This document shows positions 44,930 through 54,342 of a stretch of 64,000 bases of DNA, one piece after another (position 1 is the stretch's first letter; the number at the start of each line of letters is the position of its first letter). This DNA comes from Geobacillus kaustophilus. GTDB lineage: Bacteria > Bacillota > Bacilli > Bacillales > Anoxybacillaceae. The notes beneath the pieces were generated by a model. That model was given only the letters and a program-made list of their open reading frames with translations, did no database searches and had not been told where the DNA came from. The translations under genes were made by a program, and so were the position numbers. The stretch is from positions 2,294,001-2,358,000 of the forward strand of contig NZ_JYBP01000003.1 of assembly GCF_000948285.1 (NCBI RefSeq), given 5' to 3'.

Positions 44930-45206
44930 TTCGCGATGTTCCTAGACAATGATCTTGAGGATCATCGGGGACACTCTTCTTCCTCCTGTAGCCTTGACTA
45001 CTCGTGAAGTCTGTCTCCCCGGCTCCTGTTCGGACGTCCAACCCCGAGGCTCGACGTTGGTTCCCCATGCTGGAAGGAGCAGCTTCCAGGCAGCCCATGG
45101 TCCAACGTGAGTTCTCATACGCGAGGGTGACTGGTCAACAGGCGCGGTCCGGGGTCATCCCGAAGAGTCCCAACCCCACGATCCTACTACGATTGGAGGT
45201 GATCTC
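44930..45206 (+). ncRNA. Candidate IS110 bridge RNA in the left end
   Basis: Non-coding leader of the transposase. A long stem is readable: ACGTTGG 45054-45060 with CCAACGT 45102-45108, CCATG 45065-45069 with CATGG 45096-45100, CTGGAA 45070-45075 with TTCCAG 45084-45089. Unpaired TTCC/T and GCAGCC make internal loops, the form of a bridge RNA binding loop. The fold was done by eye, and boundaries are not known. Confidence 0.5.
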
Positions 45207-46436
45207 ATGAAACTCTACGTCGGGATTGACGTGAGCTCGACGGACTTATACACGTGTATCATGGATCAGGAAGGAAACACTTGCGCACAATTCAAGGTGG
45301 ACAACCATCTCCTTGGCGCGACCTTCCTTCGCGATCAAATCCTCCTGTGGGCCAACAAACGCCAACCATCCGAAATTCTCATCGGGATGGAAGCCACTTC
45401 GGTTTACAGCTGGCATCCGGCGATGTTTTTCCATCAACAGGAGGAGCTAAAATCCTGGCATGTCAAGGTATTTACCATCAATCCCAAGCTCATTCGCAAG
45501 TTTAAAGAAGCTTACACCGACTTGGATAAAACGGACGGCATCGATGCGTGGATCATCGCGGATCGCCTTCGCTTCGGCCGCTTGAAAGTCACCGCTGTCA
45601 TGCACGAACAGTTTATTGCGCTTCAGCGGCTCACACGCATGCGCTATCATCTCGTCCATCAGCTCACTCGAGAGAAGCAATACTTCCTCCAGCACTTGTT
45701 TTACAAGTGCAGCTCGTTTACTCAAGAGGTGGACAGCTCCGTGTTCGGACATGCCATCTTAGAGCTTCTTCTTGAGTCGTTTAGCTTAGACGACATCTCT
45801 CAGATGGACGTGCAGCAACTTGCCGACTTCTTGCGCCAAAAAGGACGCAATCGCTTTGCCGATCCGGAATGCATCGCCAAGTCCATTCAAAAGGCGGCTC
45901 GTTCGTCGTATCGGCTTTCCAAGTGTGTCGAGGATTCCATTGATTTGCTTTTAGGGCTGTCGATTCAATCCATTCGCAGCCTTCAAGCGCAAATCAAAGA
46001 GCTCGACAAAGCGATTAGTCGCCATTTGGAAGGCATCCCGAATACGTTACAAACGATTCCTGGCATCGGTCCAGTCTACACTGCTGGCATCTTAGCCGAA
46101 ATTGGACAAATCGAGCGATTTGACAACCAAGCCGCCTTAGCGAAGTATGCAGGTCTGACTTGGTCCAAGCACCAATCGGGGCGCTTCCAAGCCGAGGATA
46201 CTTCCCTCATTCGTTCCGGTAATCGCTATCTCCGTTACTACCTAGTGGAGGCTGCCAACTCGGTACAACGGCATGATGCGACGTTTCGCGCGTACTATCG
46301 GAAGAAGTACGAGGAAGTGCCAAAGCATCAACATAAACGAGCCCTCGTCCTTACCGCTAGAAAACTCGTGCGTGTGATCGATGCGCTGCTACGCAACGGT
46401 CAAATCTACACGCTAAGAAAGGGGGAAGATCGATAG
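45207..46436 (+). CDS. IS110-family transposase (DEDD recombinase)
   Basis: 409 residues. The N-terminal RuvC-like DEDD domain opens KLYVGIDVSSTDLY, with Glu in IGMEATSVYSWHPA and DKTDGIDAWIIADRL for the last acids. The C-terminal part has LQTIPGIGPVYTAGILAEIG and KYAGLTWSKHQSGRF with the catalytic Ser region. ATG 45207 follows GGAGGTG. It appears intact. Confidence 0.92.
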   Translation: MKLYVGIDVSSTDLYTCIMDQEGNTCAQFKVDNHLLGATFLRDQILLWANKRQPSEILIGMEATSVYSWHPAMFFHQQEELKSWHVKVFTINPKLIRKFKEAYTDLDKTDGIDAWIIADRLRFGRLKVTAVMHEQFIALQRLTRMRYHLVHQLTREKQYFLQHLFYKCSSFTQEVDSSVFGHAILELLLESFSLDDISQMDVQQLADFLRQKGRNRFADPECIAKSIQKAARSSYRLSKCVEDSIDLLLGLSIQSIRSLQAQIKELDKAISRHLEGIPNTLQTIPGIGPVYTAGILAEIGQIERFDNQAALAKYAGLTWSKHQSGRFQAEDTSLIRSGNRYLRYYLVEAANSVQRHDATFRAYYRKKYEEVPKHQHKRALVLTARKLVRVIDALLRNGQIYTLRKGEDR

Positions 46437-46673
46437 GGGTATCGATCTAACTGATTTTGTATCAAAACCCAGTTAATGACATAAGACAAGACTGGGCTTC
46501 TTTAGTATTGCCTTTTTTCGGGTCATCGGACAAATGAATTTCCAATTTCGATGATTTTTCACCTTGACATATTACCGCAGGACTTCCTCCTTTGCTAATC
46601 ATTTTATCTTTACCCAATCAAAAAAGTAAAGATTGTCTAATCGGCAAGAAATGAAAAAACAGAAGAAAAAAAC
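46437..46673. other. IS110 right end and junction to doc fragment
   Basis: CCCAGT/ACTGGG hairpin near 46470-46498 with a T-rich tail may terminate the transposase transcript. Nothing else recognised. Confidence 0.4.
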
Positions 46674-46988
46674 ATGTTCCCCAAATTTCCGGAGCTGTTG
46701 AACAGCGTGATCAACCGTCCGAAACAAAGCGCTTTCGGACAGGACGCTTATCCAACTCTTTGGCTGAAAGCGGCAGCGTTGTACGCCAGCCTTTGCCAAA
46801 ACCATCCGTTTCATAACGCCAATAAACGAACAGGGTTTGCCGCCATGAAACAGTTCCTCTGGTTAAACGGTTATCGCTTTGCCGCTTCAGAAAAAGAGGC
46901 AGAGGACTATACCGTGAAAGTCGTGAACGATAAACCATCAATTGAAGAAATTGCGATGTGGATTGAAAGATGGGCGGAAAAAAGATGA
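46674..46988 (+). pseudogene. Doc-type (death-on-curing) toxin, N-terminus missing
   Basis: Reads PELLNSVINRPKQSAFGQDA, then NHPFHNANKRTGFAAMKQFL, the Doc/Fic HPFxxANKRT motif, to a complete C-terminus. About 30-35 N-terminal residues of the family are absent, and there is no antitoxin gene upstream, only IS110 sequence. ATG 46674 lacks a ribosome site, so it is probably a remnant. Confidence 0.7.
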
Positions 46989-47090
46989 CCAACCATTCAT
47001 TCATTGTTCATGCCCCATCCCCTCTCTGTACATATTTCCCCTCCTCCGTCCCATACTAACGATGACAATACATGCCAAGGAGGAGCAGAC

Positions 47091-47954
47091 ATGGTTACGA
47101 AGCAACAAACGACCTTGCCCCCGCAGCACCAAACGCGCCAGCCGGGCCTGCAAACGGAGATGAACCCGCAGCCGATCACCATCAAAGACACGTATCAAGG
47201 AAGCGGAAAGCTCGAAAACAGAGTCGCCATCATCAGCGGCGGCGACAGCGGCATCGGCCGGGCGGTCGCTGTTCATTTCGCCAAGGAAGGAACCGATGTG
47301 GCGATTGTTTATCTCAATGAACATGAAGACGCCGAAGAAACGAAACGGCTCGTCGAACAGGAAGGAAGACGGTGCTTGGCCATTGCGGGGGACATCGGAG
47401 ATGAAGCGTTTTGCAAAGAAGCGGTGAAACAGACGATCGAAGCGTTCGGCAAGCTTGACATCGTCGTCAACAACGCCGCTGAACAGCACCCGCAGCCGAA
47501 CTTTCTCAACATCACCGCCGCACAGCTGGAAAAAACGTTCCGCACGAACGTGTTCAGCTGCTTTTTCTTAACGAAAGCGGCGCTCCCGCACTTAAAAAGC
47601 GGAAGCGCCATTATTAACACCGCCTCGATCACCGCTTATGAAGGAAACGAGCAATTGATCGACTACTCGGCGACAAAAGGCGCGATTGTCGCGTTCACCC
47701 GCTCGCTCGCCAAAGCGCTCGTCGGCCAAGGCATTCGCGTCAACGGCGTCGCCCCGGGGCCCATTTGGACGCCGCTCATCCCGTCGACATTCAAAAGCGA
47801 GCAAGTCGCCACATTCGGCGCCAACACGCCGATGAAACGGCCCGGCCAGCCGAGCGAGGTCGCTCCGTGCTACGTCTTTTTGGCGAGCGATGAATCGTCG
47901 TACATGACCGGGCAAATGCTTCATGTCGACGGAGGAGAGTTCGTCAGCGGATGA
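47091..47954 (+). CDS. SDR-family oxidoreductase (YhdF/YhxC-like)
   Basis: A 287-residue NAD(P)-dependent short-chain dehydrogenase with an N-terminal extension of about 40 residues typical of this Bacillus group. Cofactor motif AIISGGDSGIGRAVAV, NNAAEQ, catalytic Ser in NTASITAYEG and YSATKGAI with Tyr and Lys. ATG 47091 follows AAGGAGGAG. Substrate unknown; relatives are linked to general stress. Confidence 0.9.
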   Translation: MVTKQQTTLPPQHQTRQPGLQTEMNPQPITIKDTYQGSGKLENRVAIISGGDSGIGRAVAVHFAKEGTDVAIVYLNEHEDAEETKRLVEQEGRRCLAIAGDIGDEAFCKEAVKQTIEAFGKLDIVVNNAAEQHPQPNFLNITAAQLEKTFRTNVFSCFFLTKAALPHLKSGSAIINTASITAYEGNEQLIDYSATKGAIVAFTRSLAKALVGQGIRVNGVAPGPIWTPLIPSTFKSEQVATFGANTPMKRPGQPSEVAPCYVFLASDESSYMTGQMLHVDGGEFVSG

Positions 47955-47990
47955 CGGCAACGGCCGCTCTGAAACGGGCGGCCGTTGCCG
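47955..47990 (+). terminator. Terminator of the SDR gene
   Basis: A 13-bp perfect stem (CGGCAACGGCCGC and its complement) starts at the stop codon; a T-rich tail follows to about 48002. Confidence 0.92.
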
Positions 47991-48127
47991 TTCATTCTTT
48001 TTGCCAAAATCGCGTTATCTTTCCTCACAAATTTGTAGAATCATTGTAAAAAACCGGTACGATCTATATAAGTTGAAATGTATCCATTCAGCCCAATATT
48101 CGTGAGATTTTCAGAATCCAGCACCCA

Positions 48128-48157
48128 TAGGGCATTTCCCGTATCGAAAATGCCCTA
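48128..48157 (-). terminator. Hairpin at the end of the IS66 transposase
   Basis: TAGGGCATTT and AAATGCCCTA form a perfect 10-bp stem that includes the stop codon. Confidence 0.6.
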
Positions 48158-49628
48158 GGAGGAATGGAGAATCGTTTGGAGAGACTCCCCACTTAGAAGT
48201 CGTTGCAACGATTCCCAAACCGGCTTTCCGTGTTTTGGCAGGGTAGAAATGACGCTGCGCATGACACAGAAAGCCTCGGCATCGTCTTCCTGACGAAACG
48301 TTCCGGAAATTTTTTGTTTGACTTTCACCATCCGCAAATCGCGCTCGGCTTGGTTGTGGTCAAACGGTACTTCTTTCTTTCGCAGGAAGAGAAGCGCTTC
48401 TTGCTTACGCTTTTCTAGACGCTGGATGAAATTCTGCGCGTTGCGGGCGCCTTCCTGCTTGCCTTGTCGGCAACGCTCCTCGAGTTCTCGGCGACCATTC
48501 GCTAGAAGCTCGTCGTACACGGCTTCCCAATACCGGACGTCCTCTTCCGGTAGAGCTCCGCCCGCGTTCTCCACCGCCTGTTTCATCTCTAACAGCGCTT
48601 CGGTCATCTCTTTCGACCATGAATGGCCGTAAAGTTCTGTATATGCCCGAAGCTCCCGGAGATGATGGGCGTGGCAAAGCGCATGGCTCGCCTCTGTGTA
48701 CATCGGGTACACCGAATACGCATCGTGCACCATCGTTCCTTTGTACCGTGGCAAGATCCCGATGTCGTCCGTCGCTTTCTTTCCACGAGAGCGATGAAGT
48801 CCGTATCGGGTGACCTTGGCAGTGGAAGCCACGTGCACCCATTGGTTCTTTCCGTTCACACGCAGGCTCGTTTCATCGACGTGCAACGTCTTGGAAGCGA
48901 GCAGCGCCGCGTCGATCTCTTTGATCGCTGCTTCTACCACAGGCAGCCACCGTCTCGTCATGTTCACGACTGTGCCTGCACTTATCGAATGATCCACTAG
49001 CGCTTTGACCATCTCCGTGACACGCTCGTACGGGATCAACTGCGCATGATTCCAGTATAAAACAAGGGAAGTGATGGCTGGACCGTACTGGACATGATTT
49101 GTGACATAAAAAGGGAACTCCGCCTGCTGGACGAGATGACATTCCGGACACCCCTTTACTTCCCGTTCGTGTTGAGTCACTTCCATGCGAACCACGGGAA
49201 GGTCGAACACTTGGCGAATGTCTACTTGAAGCGGAGCAACATGTTCTAGAGAGTGACCACATCCTTTGCATTGGGTTACGCGGTGAAGGACTCGGTGGTC
49301 ATGGTACTTGGCGGAGCGTCGTTCCTCGGTGCCCCGGCTGCCCTCCCGGCTGTTTCTGCGACGGTTGGCGAGAAGGAGATTTCGCCACAAACCGGTCAGA
49401 AGACGGCGGCAAATGGCTATGGGTGCTGTTTTTTTTCGTACAGGCTTCTAATTCTGCAATACGTGCTTTCCATTGTTGGGTTTCTTGTCGAAGCCGTTGG
49501 TTTTCTTGACGTAGTTGCTCGTTTTCTCGAACGAGTTTTTCAATCGTTTGTGCTTGGCGCTCGATTTTTGCGACCATGCTTTCGAGTGTAAAAACGGCTT
49601 GTTGGAAATCAAAAACAACGGTTGCCAT
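48155..49628 (-). pseudogene. IS66-family transposase, split by one frameshift
   Basis: The N-terminal part (from ATG 49628) has a coiled coil KLVRENEQLRQENQRLRQET and the IS66 linker HLPPSSDRFVAKSPS and GGQPGHRGTTLRQV, then stops at about 49306. The rest, one frame over, continues DHRVLHRVTQCKGCGHSLEH, DDE segments (KTLHVDETSLRVNGKNQW, GTMVHDAYSVYP) and PFDHNQAERDLRMVKVKQK to 48155. One small indel near 49306 restores a full-length protein of about 490 residues, so this is a recently broken copy. Confidence 0.82.
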
Positions 49629-49765
49629 CCTTTTCACCTCCCTTGTCTTGGATGGTGCTAGTATAGACAAGGGGAACAGAAATAAACCCGATCTCGTAAA
49701 CTTTTTCTATGTAATGGCTGAATAGTTACTAGTTACTGCCTCCCACATACAGGCTTTCTTTATAT

Positions 49766-50122
49766 TTACCTTATAGAGCGGAACAAGCAGACGAATAGCG
49801 GAATCACGTGAACAAGCAGCGAAAGACCGATAAACGTTGTGGGAATCCCGAGGTTGTAAAGATACCGAATGCTTTCATTCTTCTCAATCAGCCAATATCC
49901 AAGCCCGACAGAAACGGTAGACATGCAAAGAAAACTAAAGAGGATTTGTCGAATCGATCGGCAAGTGACCGTCAGGCAAACAATGACCAACAAATAGAGA
50001 ATCCAAAAGACATGATCCGGATATTCGCCCCTTTTCATGTTTATGCTTTGATAATAGTTAATCAGGAATAATGACGGAGAAAAGAACAAGGTAAACAGTA
50101 TAAACTTTATTCTCTTGATCAT
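49766..50122 (-). CDS. Hypothetical AT-rich membrane protein
   Basis: 118 residues with four spans (FILFTLFFSPSLFLINYY, VFWILYLLVIVCLTV, ILFSFLCMSTVSVGLGYW, FIGLSLLVHVIPLFVCLF). Codon use is more AT-rich than the left half of the window. No family recognised. Confidence 0.55.
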   Translation of the reverse strand: MIKRIKFILFTLFFSPSLFLINYYQSINMKRGEYPDHVFWILYLLVIVCLTVTCRSIRQILFSFLCMSTVSVGLGYWLIEKNESIRYLYNLGIPTTFIGLSLLVHVIPLFVCLFRSIR

Positions 50123-50322
50123 AAAGATTCTCCTCTGTCAAATTAACCCTTGGAATAGCTGCAATTTAGCAATCCATTCTGAATCCCCGTAATAACGGAT
50201 CAGAGGGGACCATGACACTTTCGGCTACGATTCATGGCAAAATGCTTCTGCCACAGTATACGTCATAACCTGTTTACAACCGTTGAGTTTCGGACATAAA
50301 CATTCAAATGAGGCTTGTTCGT

Positions 50323-50910
50323 TCACCAATTAATACTCCCCATTAAATTAAATCCATGCATACATGTAAAATCATAAGGTGTAATAATAGATGTAGCAGG
50401 CTGCCAAGTAAACCCAGCCGAACAAGGCTTGCCAATCACTCCTGCTCCATAATAATAAGATTGCCAAACCAGTTCTGAACAATAAGAATACGTTTGATCA
50501 TATAGATTCGGAGTAATTCTGTACGTAATGTCTTTTAATCTTCCTATTCCAAATACATCGTAGGCATATGCACCTGCTTTTGCCGCTTTATCAGAATCAT
50601 AATACCTATAAATTTGAGTTGAAGGATATCTGCTAAACCACTCTCCAATAGATATAATTTCCCTTTTGCTTCCCGCTATTCCTTTCCCAGGCATATGTAC
50701 AACATTCCCCCGACTAGTTATAATCCCTACATGTCCAGTAAAACCATTAGCAGAAGTACTTTTCGTTATTAAAACATCTCCTGCTTTGTATTGAAATCCT
50801 GGTTCCGGAACAGGAACAATGTTAACAGGAACAGATTCTATAGCTAAAACAGACTCTACCAAGTGAAATAACAATATGATGGCTACAAATAAGCTGATGG
50901 CTTTTTTCAT
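50323..50910 (-). CDS. Secreted YiiX/NlpC-P60-like amidase
   Basis: A 195-residue protein with a signal peptide (AISLFVAIILLFHLVESVLA) and a circularly permuted papain-like domain: FQYKAGDVLITKST, the His in GFTGHVGIITSRGN and the Cys in YSYCSELVWQSYY. Such enzymes cut peptide or lipid amide bonds at the cell surface. ATG 50910 has GGGGAGGGG upstream. The AT-rich, IS-surrounded setting suggests acquisition by transfer. Confidence 0.72.
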   Translation of the reverse strand: MKKAISLFVAIILLFHLVESVLAIESVPVNIVPVPEPGFQYKAGDVLITKSTSANGFTGHVGIITSRGNVVHMPGKGIAGSKREIISIGEWFSRYPSTQIYRYYDSDKAAKAGAYAYDVFGIGRLKDITYRITPNLYDQTYSYCSELVWQSYYYGAGVIGKPCSAGFTWQPATSIITPYDFTCMHGFNLMGSINW

Positions 50911-51080
50911 AACAACCCCTCCCCAAAATGGTTGATATCCCCAAAAGTTTATTCTCCACACTCACGGTTTTTCCTTGAGTTTCAACGGTCGGAAGAAAAA
51001 AGCTTGCCACCCCCATTGTTTGCGGCCATCATTGAGGTAACCACACACTCAACAGCCAAAACAAAGAAGGAGTGACAAGC

Positions 51081-51580
51081 TTGTTACCTCCATTATTAGC
51101 CTATTTGCTCGAAATCATCAAGACACAACATCCAATCACTGTCTATTGACTTGGGGCCTTATTAGGAAAATCCTTACGCTGCAAAGACATAGATGAACCG
51201 GTTCGAAAACCGTACCGGAAACTCCAGGTCGATGACCTTCCGATCATCGATGTCCCAGAAACACTTGACTACCAGCAGCTTTTAGCCGACTACGAAGCCC
51301 GGCACGGCCGTCCGTTGCCGCCGATCCAACGCCGGGCCCACGCTAAACACCGTGTCCCGGATTCGTTGACGTGTCCCCGTTGCCAGGCGCCGTCATCCTA
51401 TCTGTACGCCAACAATGGCGGGAACGGGCAATACCCATGCAAAGTGTGCCAGTGCCGGTTCAACCACCGGAACCGGTTTGCTAAGCAAGTGGTCTTTCGT
51501 TGCCCACACTGTAAAAAGACGCTGGAAAAAATCAAGGAACGCAAAGGGATGCCTCACGATGCTCCATGGGATGGCCTGTG
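51081..51580 (+). pseudogene. Zinc-ribbon transposase remnant
   Basis: From TTG 51081 (AAGGAG upstream) the frame reads LPPLLAYLLEIIKTQHPITV, then TGA at 51147, then continues LGALLGKSLRCKDIDEPVRK and a zinc-ribbon region with CPRCQAP, CKVCQCRFNHRNRF and CPHCKKTLEK. The sequence then loses meaning near 51560, so both a nonsense codon and a 3' truncation are present. The DDE core is missing. The family is not certain. Confidence 0.6.
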
Positions 51581-51779
51581 TGGAGTTTTCATCAAACTTT
51601 TGATGCTACCTTCTCAATCGTTCAACAAGTGCATGTTATGGTAAACCAACTACACTATATATTTACAATTAAAATTTTACTGGAAATTAAAAAAAAAAAA
51701 GGGGCTTTATTACCATCTGTAGATGAGCAAAATCACTAACATAAATTTACATTAAGACAAAAAAAGAAGACATGAACCC

Positions 51780-53040
51780 GATTCCTTGGTTAGAATAGAT
51801 GTGTCATCAAACCATTCACAAGGAGGTTCATGTCTCATGAATAGATTCGCACATCATCAAGGAATCCACAAGTTTTTCACGACGCTGGGGTTGGCTCTTT
51901 ATTTTTCAAAACCTGTCCTAAAGCATCTTGTTCATATCGTGGATGCGATGATCACGAAAGGCTTTTCGGGAACACTGACCGATCTCCATCATGGGAGTTT
52001 TCACCCGAATCATCGCACGACACTGAGCCATTTTTTCACGAAAAGCCCTTGGGAGGAAGAAACGCTGCTTCGCAAACTCCAGCAGTGGATCCTTCGTTGT
52101 GTCGAACGCATCGCCAAACAGGAGAATCAACCCCTGTTTGTTTCGATCGATGATACGATTTGCCAAAAAACGAAGCCTTCGCCACGGGCAACAAACGCCA
52201 TTCAAGCGTGTGATTGGCACGATTCTCATACAGAGAAAAAGTCGATCGGGGGACATTCTCTCGTTTGGCTTATGGTTCATACTGCAACCCAGGCGTTTCC
52301 CTTTGCGTTCCGCCTCTACGACAAGGCGGCTGGGAAAAGCAAAGGAGAACTCGCGATCAAGATGCTTTCTTCGTTGGATGTACGCCGTCCCGTTTATGTG
52401 CTGATGGACTCTTGGCATCCATCGAAAGCGCTCGTGGAAGCTTGTCTAAAGAGAGGATTCCACGTGATCGCGATGCTCAAGACCAATCGTCTTCTTTATC
52501 CAAAAGGCATTGCGGTTCAGGTGAAGGAGTTTGCCCACTACATCGAACCGAACGACACCCATCTCGTCACGGTGGGAGAAGAGCGCTATCGCGTCTATCG
52601 CTGCGAAGGAGCGCTCAACGGTCTCGATGATGCGGTGGTGCTGCTGGTTTGGAAAGCCGATCAACCGATGACACCCGAACATCTTCACTGCGTCTTGAGC
52701 ACGGATCGAGAGCTAAGCGACGAAGACATCTTGCGTTACTACGCCGAGCGTTGGTCGATCGAATGCTTTTTTCGACAAGCGAAAGATCAGCTGAAACTCG
52801 ATGGATACCGCGTTCACGGGCGTCGGGCGGTGAAACGGTATTGGATCTTGGTGCAGCTGACTTACGTGTACAGTATGTTCGAGTCCAACCAAGATTTCTC
52901 TGCTGGTCTTGATCTTCTCCGAACGAGGAAAGGGCATCGTCTCGTGGAGTTTATTTACCATGCAGCAAAACAAGATATTCCCATTGATGCCGTGAAAAAA
53001 CAGCTCCATGTGGCATAAGGGGTACCCTGTTCGCCTCTTT
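51780..53040 (+). mobile_element. IS4/IS701-type insertion sequence
   Basis: Contains one intact transposase. It abuts a C-terminal gene fragment at 53055, meaning it landed in, or recombined at, a gene there. The precise ends were not determined. Confidence 0.6.
51837..53018 (+). CDS. IS4/IS701-type DDE transposase
   Basis: 393 residues. Asp in PLFVSIDDTICQKTKPS, second Asp in VYVLMDSWHPSKAL, and the IS4-superfamily Y-x2-R-x3-E-x6-K block as YAERWSIECFFRQAK. ATG 51837 follows AAGGAGG. Appears intact. Confidence 0.85.
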   Translation: MNRFAHHQGIHKFFTTLGLALYFSKPVLKHLVHIVDAMITKGFSGTLTDLHHGSFHPNHRTTLSHFFTKSPWEEETLLRKLQQWILRCVERIAKQENQPLFVSIDDTICQKTKPSPRATNAIQACDWHDSHTEKKSIGGHSLVWLMVHTATQAFPFAFRLYDKAAGKSKGELAIKMLSSLDVRRPVYVLMDSWHPSKALVEACLKRGFHVIAMLKTNRLLYPKGIAVQVKEFAHYIEPNDTHLVTVGEERYRVYRCEGALNGLDDAVVLLVWKADQPMTPEHLHCVLSTDRELSDEDILRYYAERWSIECFFRQAKDQLKLDGYRVHGRRAVKRYWILVQLTYVYSMFESNQDFSAGLDLLRTRKGHRLVEFIYHAAKQDIPIDAVKKQLHVA

Positions 53041-53054
53041 TTACATGGTAATTA

Positions 53055-53176
53055 TTGTTATAAAAATTGCTCAACTACAGTTATATAAACAAGGCTGGAC
53101 AAAAGAGCAAATTGCTCGCAAACTCAACATGCCGATCGATGAGGTGAATATAATGATCGCGAGGAATGGACGATGA
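53055..53176 (+). pseudogene. C-terminal fragment of a small HTH-tailed protein
   Basis: The frame reads IVIKIAQLQLYKQGWTKEQI, then ARKLNMPIDEVNIMIARNGR and stops at 53174-53176, overlapping the next start. It looks like the helix-turn-helix end of a YqzD-like or similar Bacillaceae protein whose 5' part was lost at the IS junction. It belongs with the following gene, not with the IS. Confidence 0.5.
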
Positions 53177-53589
53177 AAAGGACGACACGTGCCTTTGCAG
53201 CTGGGATATTGTTTGCTACAACGATATTAGGGATCGTTTATTATACGAATCATAAACAACTACAACACAACAAAATAAGCGAAAAACAATATGAACAGCT
53301 CGTTGCTGAACGAAATGAACTAGCGAATGCACTCGAAAAATTAAAAAAAGAAACGAAAAAAACGACACCGTCGCAAAAACAAACATACATTTATACGTTA
53401 ACCATCGCTAAAGGGGAAGCAAGCCGCGACATTGCGAAACGTCTACAACAAGCGCATATTATTGATGACGCCCAATCATTTTTAACATATTTGGATGCAC
53501 ATGAATTAACGCGCGCGGTACGCCCCGGAACATACGTCATAACAAGCGACATGACATACGAGCAAATCGCACAAAAAATAACGAAATAA
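53173..53589 (+). CDS. YceG-like/YqzC-like membrane protein
   Basis: 138 residues: one N-terminal span (AFAAGILFATTILGIVYY), a coiled-coil stretch, and a C-terminal LysM-like YceG domain (YTLTIAKGEASRDIAKRLQQ, VRPGTYVITSDMTYEQIAQK). B. subtilis has a similar gene (yqzC) next to the pst operon, so the position here, convergent with phoU, agrees. Codon use is AT-rich like the pst genes. Confidence 0.7.
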   Translation: MKRTTRAFAAGILFATTILGIVYYTNHKQLQHNKISEKQYEQLVAERNELANALEKLKKETKKTTPSQKQTYIYTLTIAKGEASRDIAKRLQQAHIIDDAQSFLTYLDAHELTRAVRPGTYVITSDMTYEQIAQKITK

Positions 53590-53613
53590 GGATGTCCACC
53601 GTGGACATCCTTA
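53588..53613. terminator. Bidirectional terminator between the YqzC-like gene and phoU
   Basis: AAGGATGTCCAC and GTGGACATCCTT are perfect 12-bp arms, with T-rich sequence on both sides. Confidence 0.88.
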
Positions 53614-53620
53614 TTTTGCT

Positions 53621-54280
53621 TTAATCGTTTAAGTCGTAATGTTTTCCTTTTACTAAGTAAAAGACGTTTTCTGCAATGTTTGTTGCATGGTCTGCAATGC
53701 GCTCAATGTAACGGGCTGTAAACGAGAGCTGAGTAATTTGCGACATCGCATCTGGATGTGCTTTTGTGCGCTCAAGCAGCTCCCGAATCGTTTCCCCGTA
53801 CAGACGATCGACTTCATCATCCATATCAGCCACTTTTTTCGCAGCAACAACATCTTCTTCATAATACGCTTTTAACGTTAATGAAAGCATATTTACCGCA
53901 ATGTCGTGCATTTTTTCTAGCTTGTTTAACGGGATGACAAACGGCTGTTCACCGATGCGAATAGCAGATTTCGCAATATTGACAGCAAAATCCGCCATAC
54001 GCTCAACATCTGTGGCAATTTTAATGGCGACAATAATGCGGCGCAAATCAATGGCAACCGGCTGTTGTTTCGCAATTAATAAAATGGCAAAATCGTTAAT
54101 TTCCTCATCAAGCAAATCAATTTTTGTGTCGTTTTCAAGCACTTGTAATGCTAAATCGTTATTTTTTGTTTTTAACGCTTCAAACGACTGAGTTAATGCA
54201 ATTTCTGCAAGACTTCCGAGCTGTAATAGTTGATCGCGCAACATTTGTAAATCTTCATCAAATTTTTCACGTACAGCCAT
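53621..54280 (-). CDS. phoU: Phosphate transport regulator PhoU
   Basis: 219 residues with the two repeats of three-helix bundles: TQSFEALKTKNNDLALQVLE and DRLYGETIRELLERTKAHPD, plus the metal-binding segments ATDVERMADFAVNIAK and ARYIERIADHATNIAE. ATG 54280 follows AAAAGGGGGAG. Links Pst import to Pho signalling. Confidence 0.94.
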   Translation of the reverse strand: MAVREKFDEDLQMLRDQLLQLGSLAEIALTQSFEALKTKNNDLALQVLENDTKIDLLDEEINDFAILLIAKQQPVAIDLRRIIVAIKIATDVERMADFAVNIAKSAIRIGEQPFVIPLNKLEKMHDIAVNMLSLTLKAYYEEDVVAAKKVADMDDEVDRLYGETIRELLERTKAHPDAMSQITQLSFTARYIERIADHATNIAENVFYLVKGKHYDLND

Positions 54281-54302
54281 ATTCACTCCCCCTTTTATTT
54301 TG

Positions 54303-54336
54303 AAAAAATCGTGCGAGCACGCCCGCACGATTTTTT
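54303..54336 (-). terminator. Hairpin terminator between pstB and phoU
   Basis: AAAAAATCGTGCG pairs with CGCACGATTTTTT, giving a perfect 13-bp stem and a T-run on the minus strand. It should reduce phoU expression relative to pstB. Confidence 0.85.
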
Positions 54337-54342
54337 ATCCGA

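Larger units (their letters stand above)
44910..46560 (+). mobile_element. IS110-family element (5' leader subgroup)
   Basis: Transposase at 45207-46436 with about 280 bases of structured, non-coding DNA before it and a short 3' end, the layout of the IS110 subgroup. No terminal inverted repeats were found, as expected. Ends are approximate. Confidence 0.65.
48110..49710 (-). mobile_element. IS66-family element with frameshifted transposase
   Basis: Transposase remnants at 49628-48155 plus a hairpin at 48128-48157 over the stop codon. Terminal repeats could not be fixed with confidence, so the limits are approximate. Confidence 0.55.

Noticed and set aside
49290-49320. Programmed frameshift joining the two IS66 reading frames
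   Set aside because: No slippery heptamer at the joint, and IS66 transposase is normally continuous.
52649-52912. Overlapping frames inside the IS4/IS701-type transposase
   Set aside because: Alternate frames of the intact transposase with no ribosome site.
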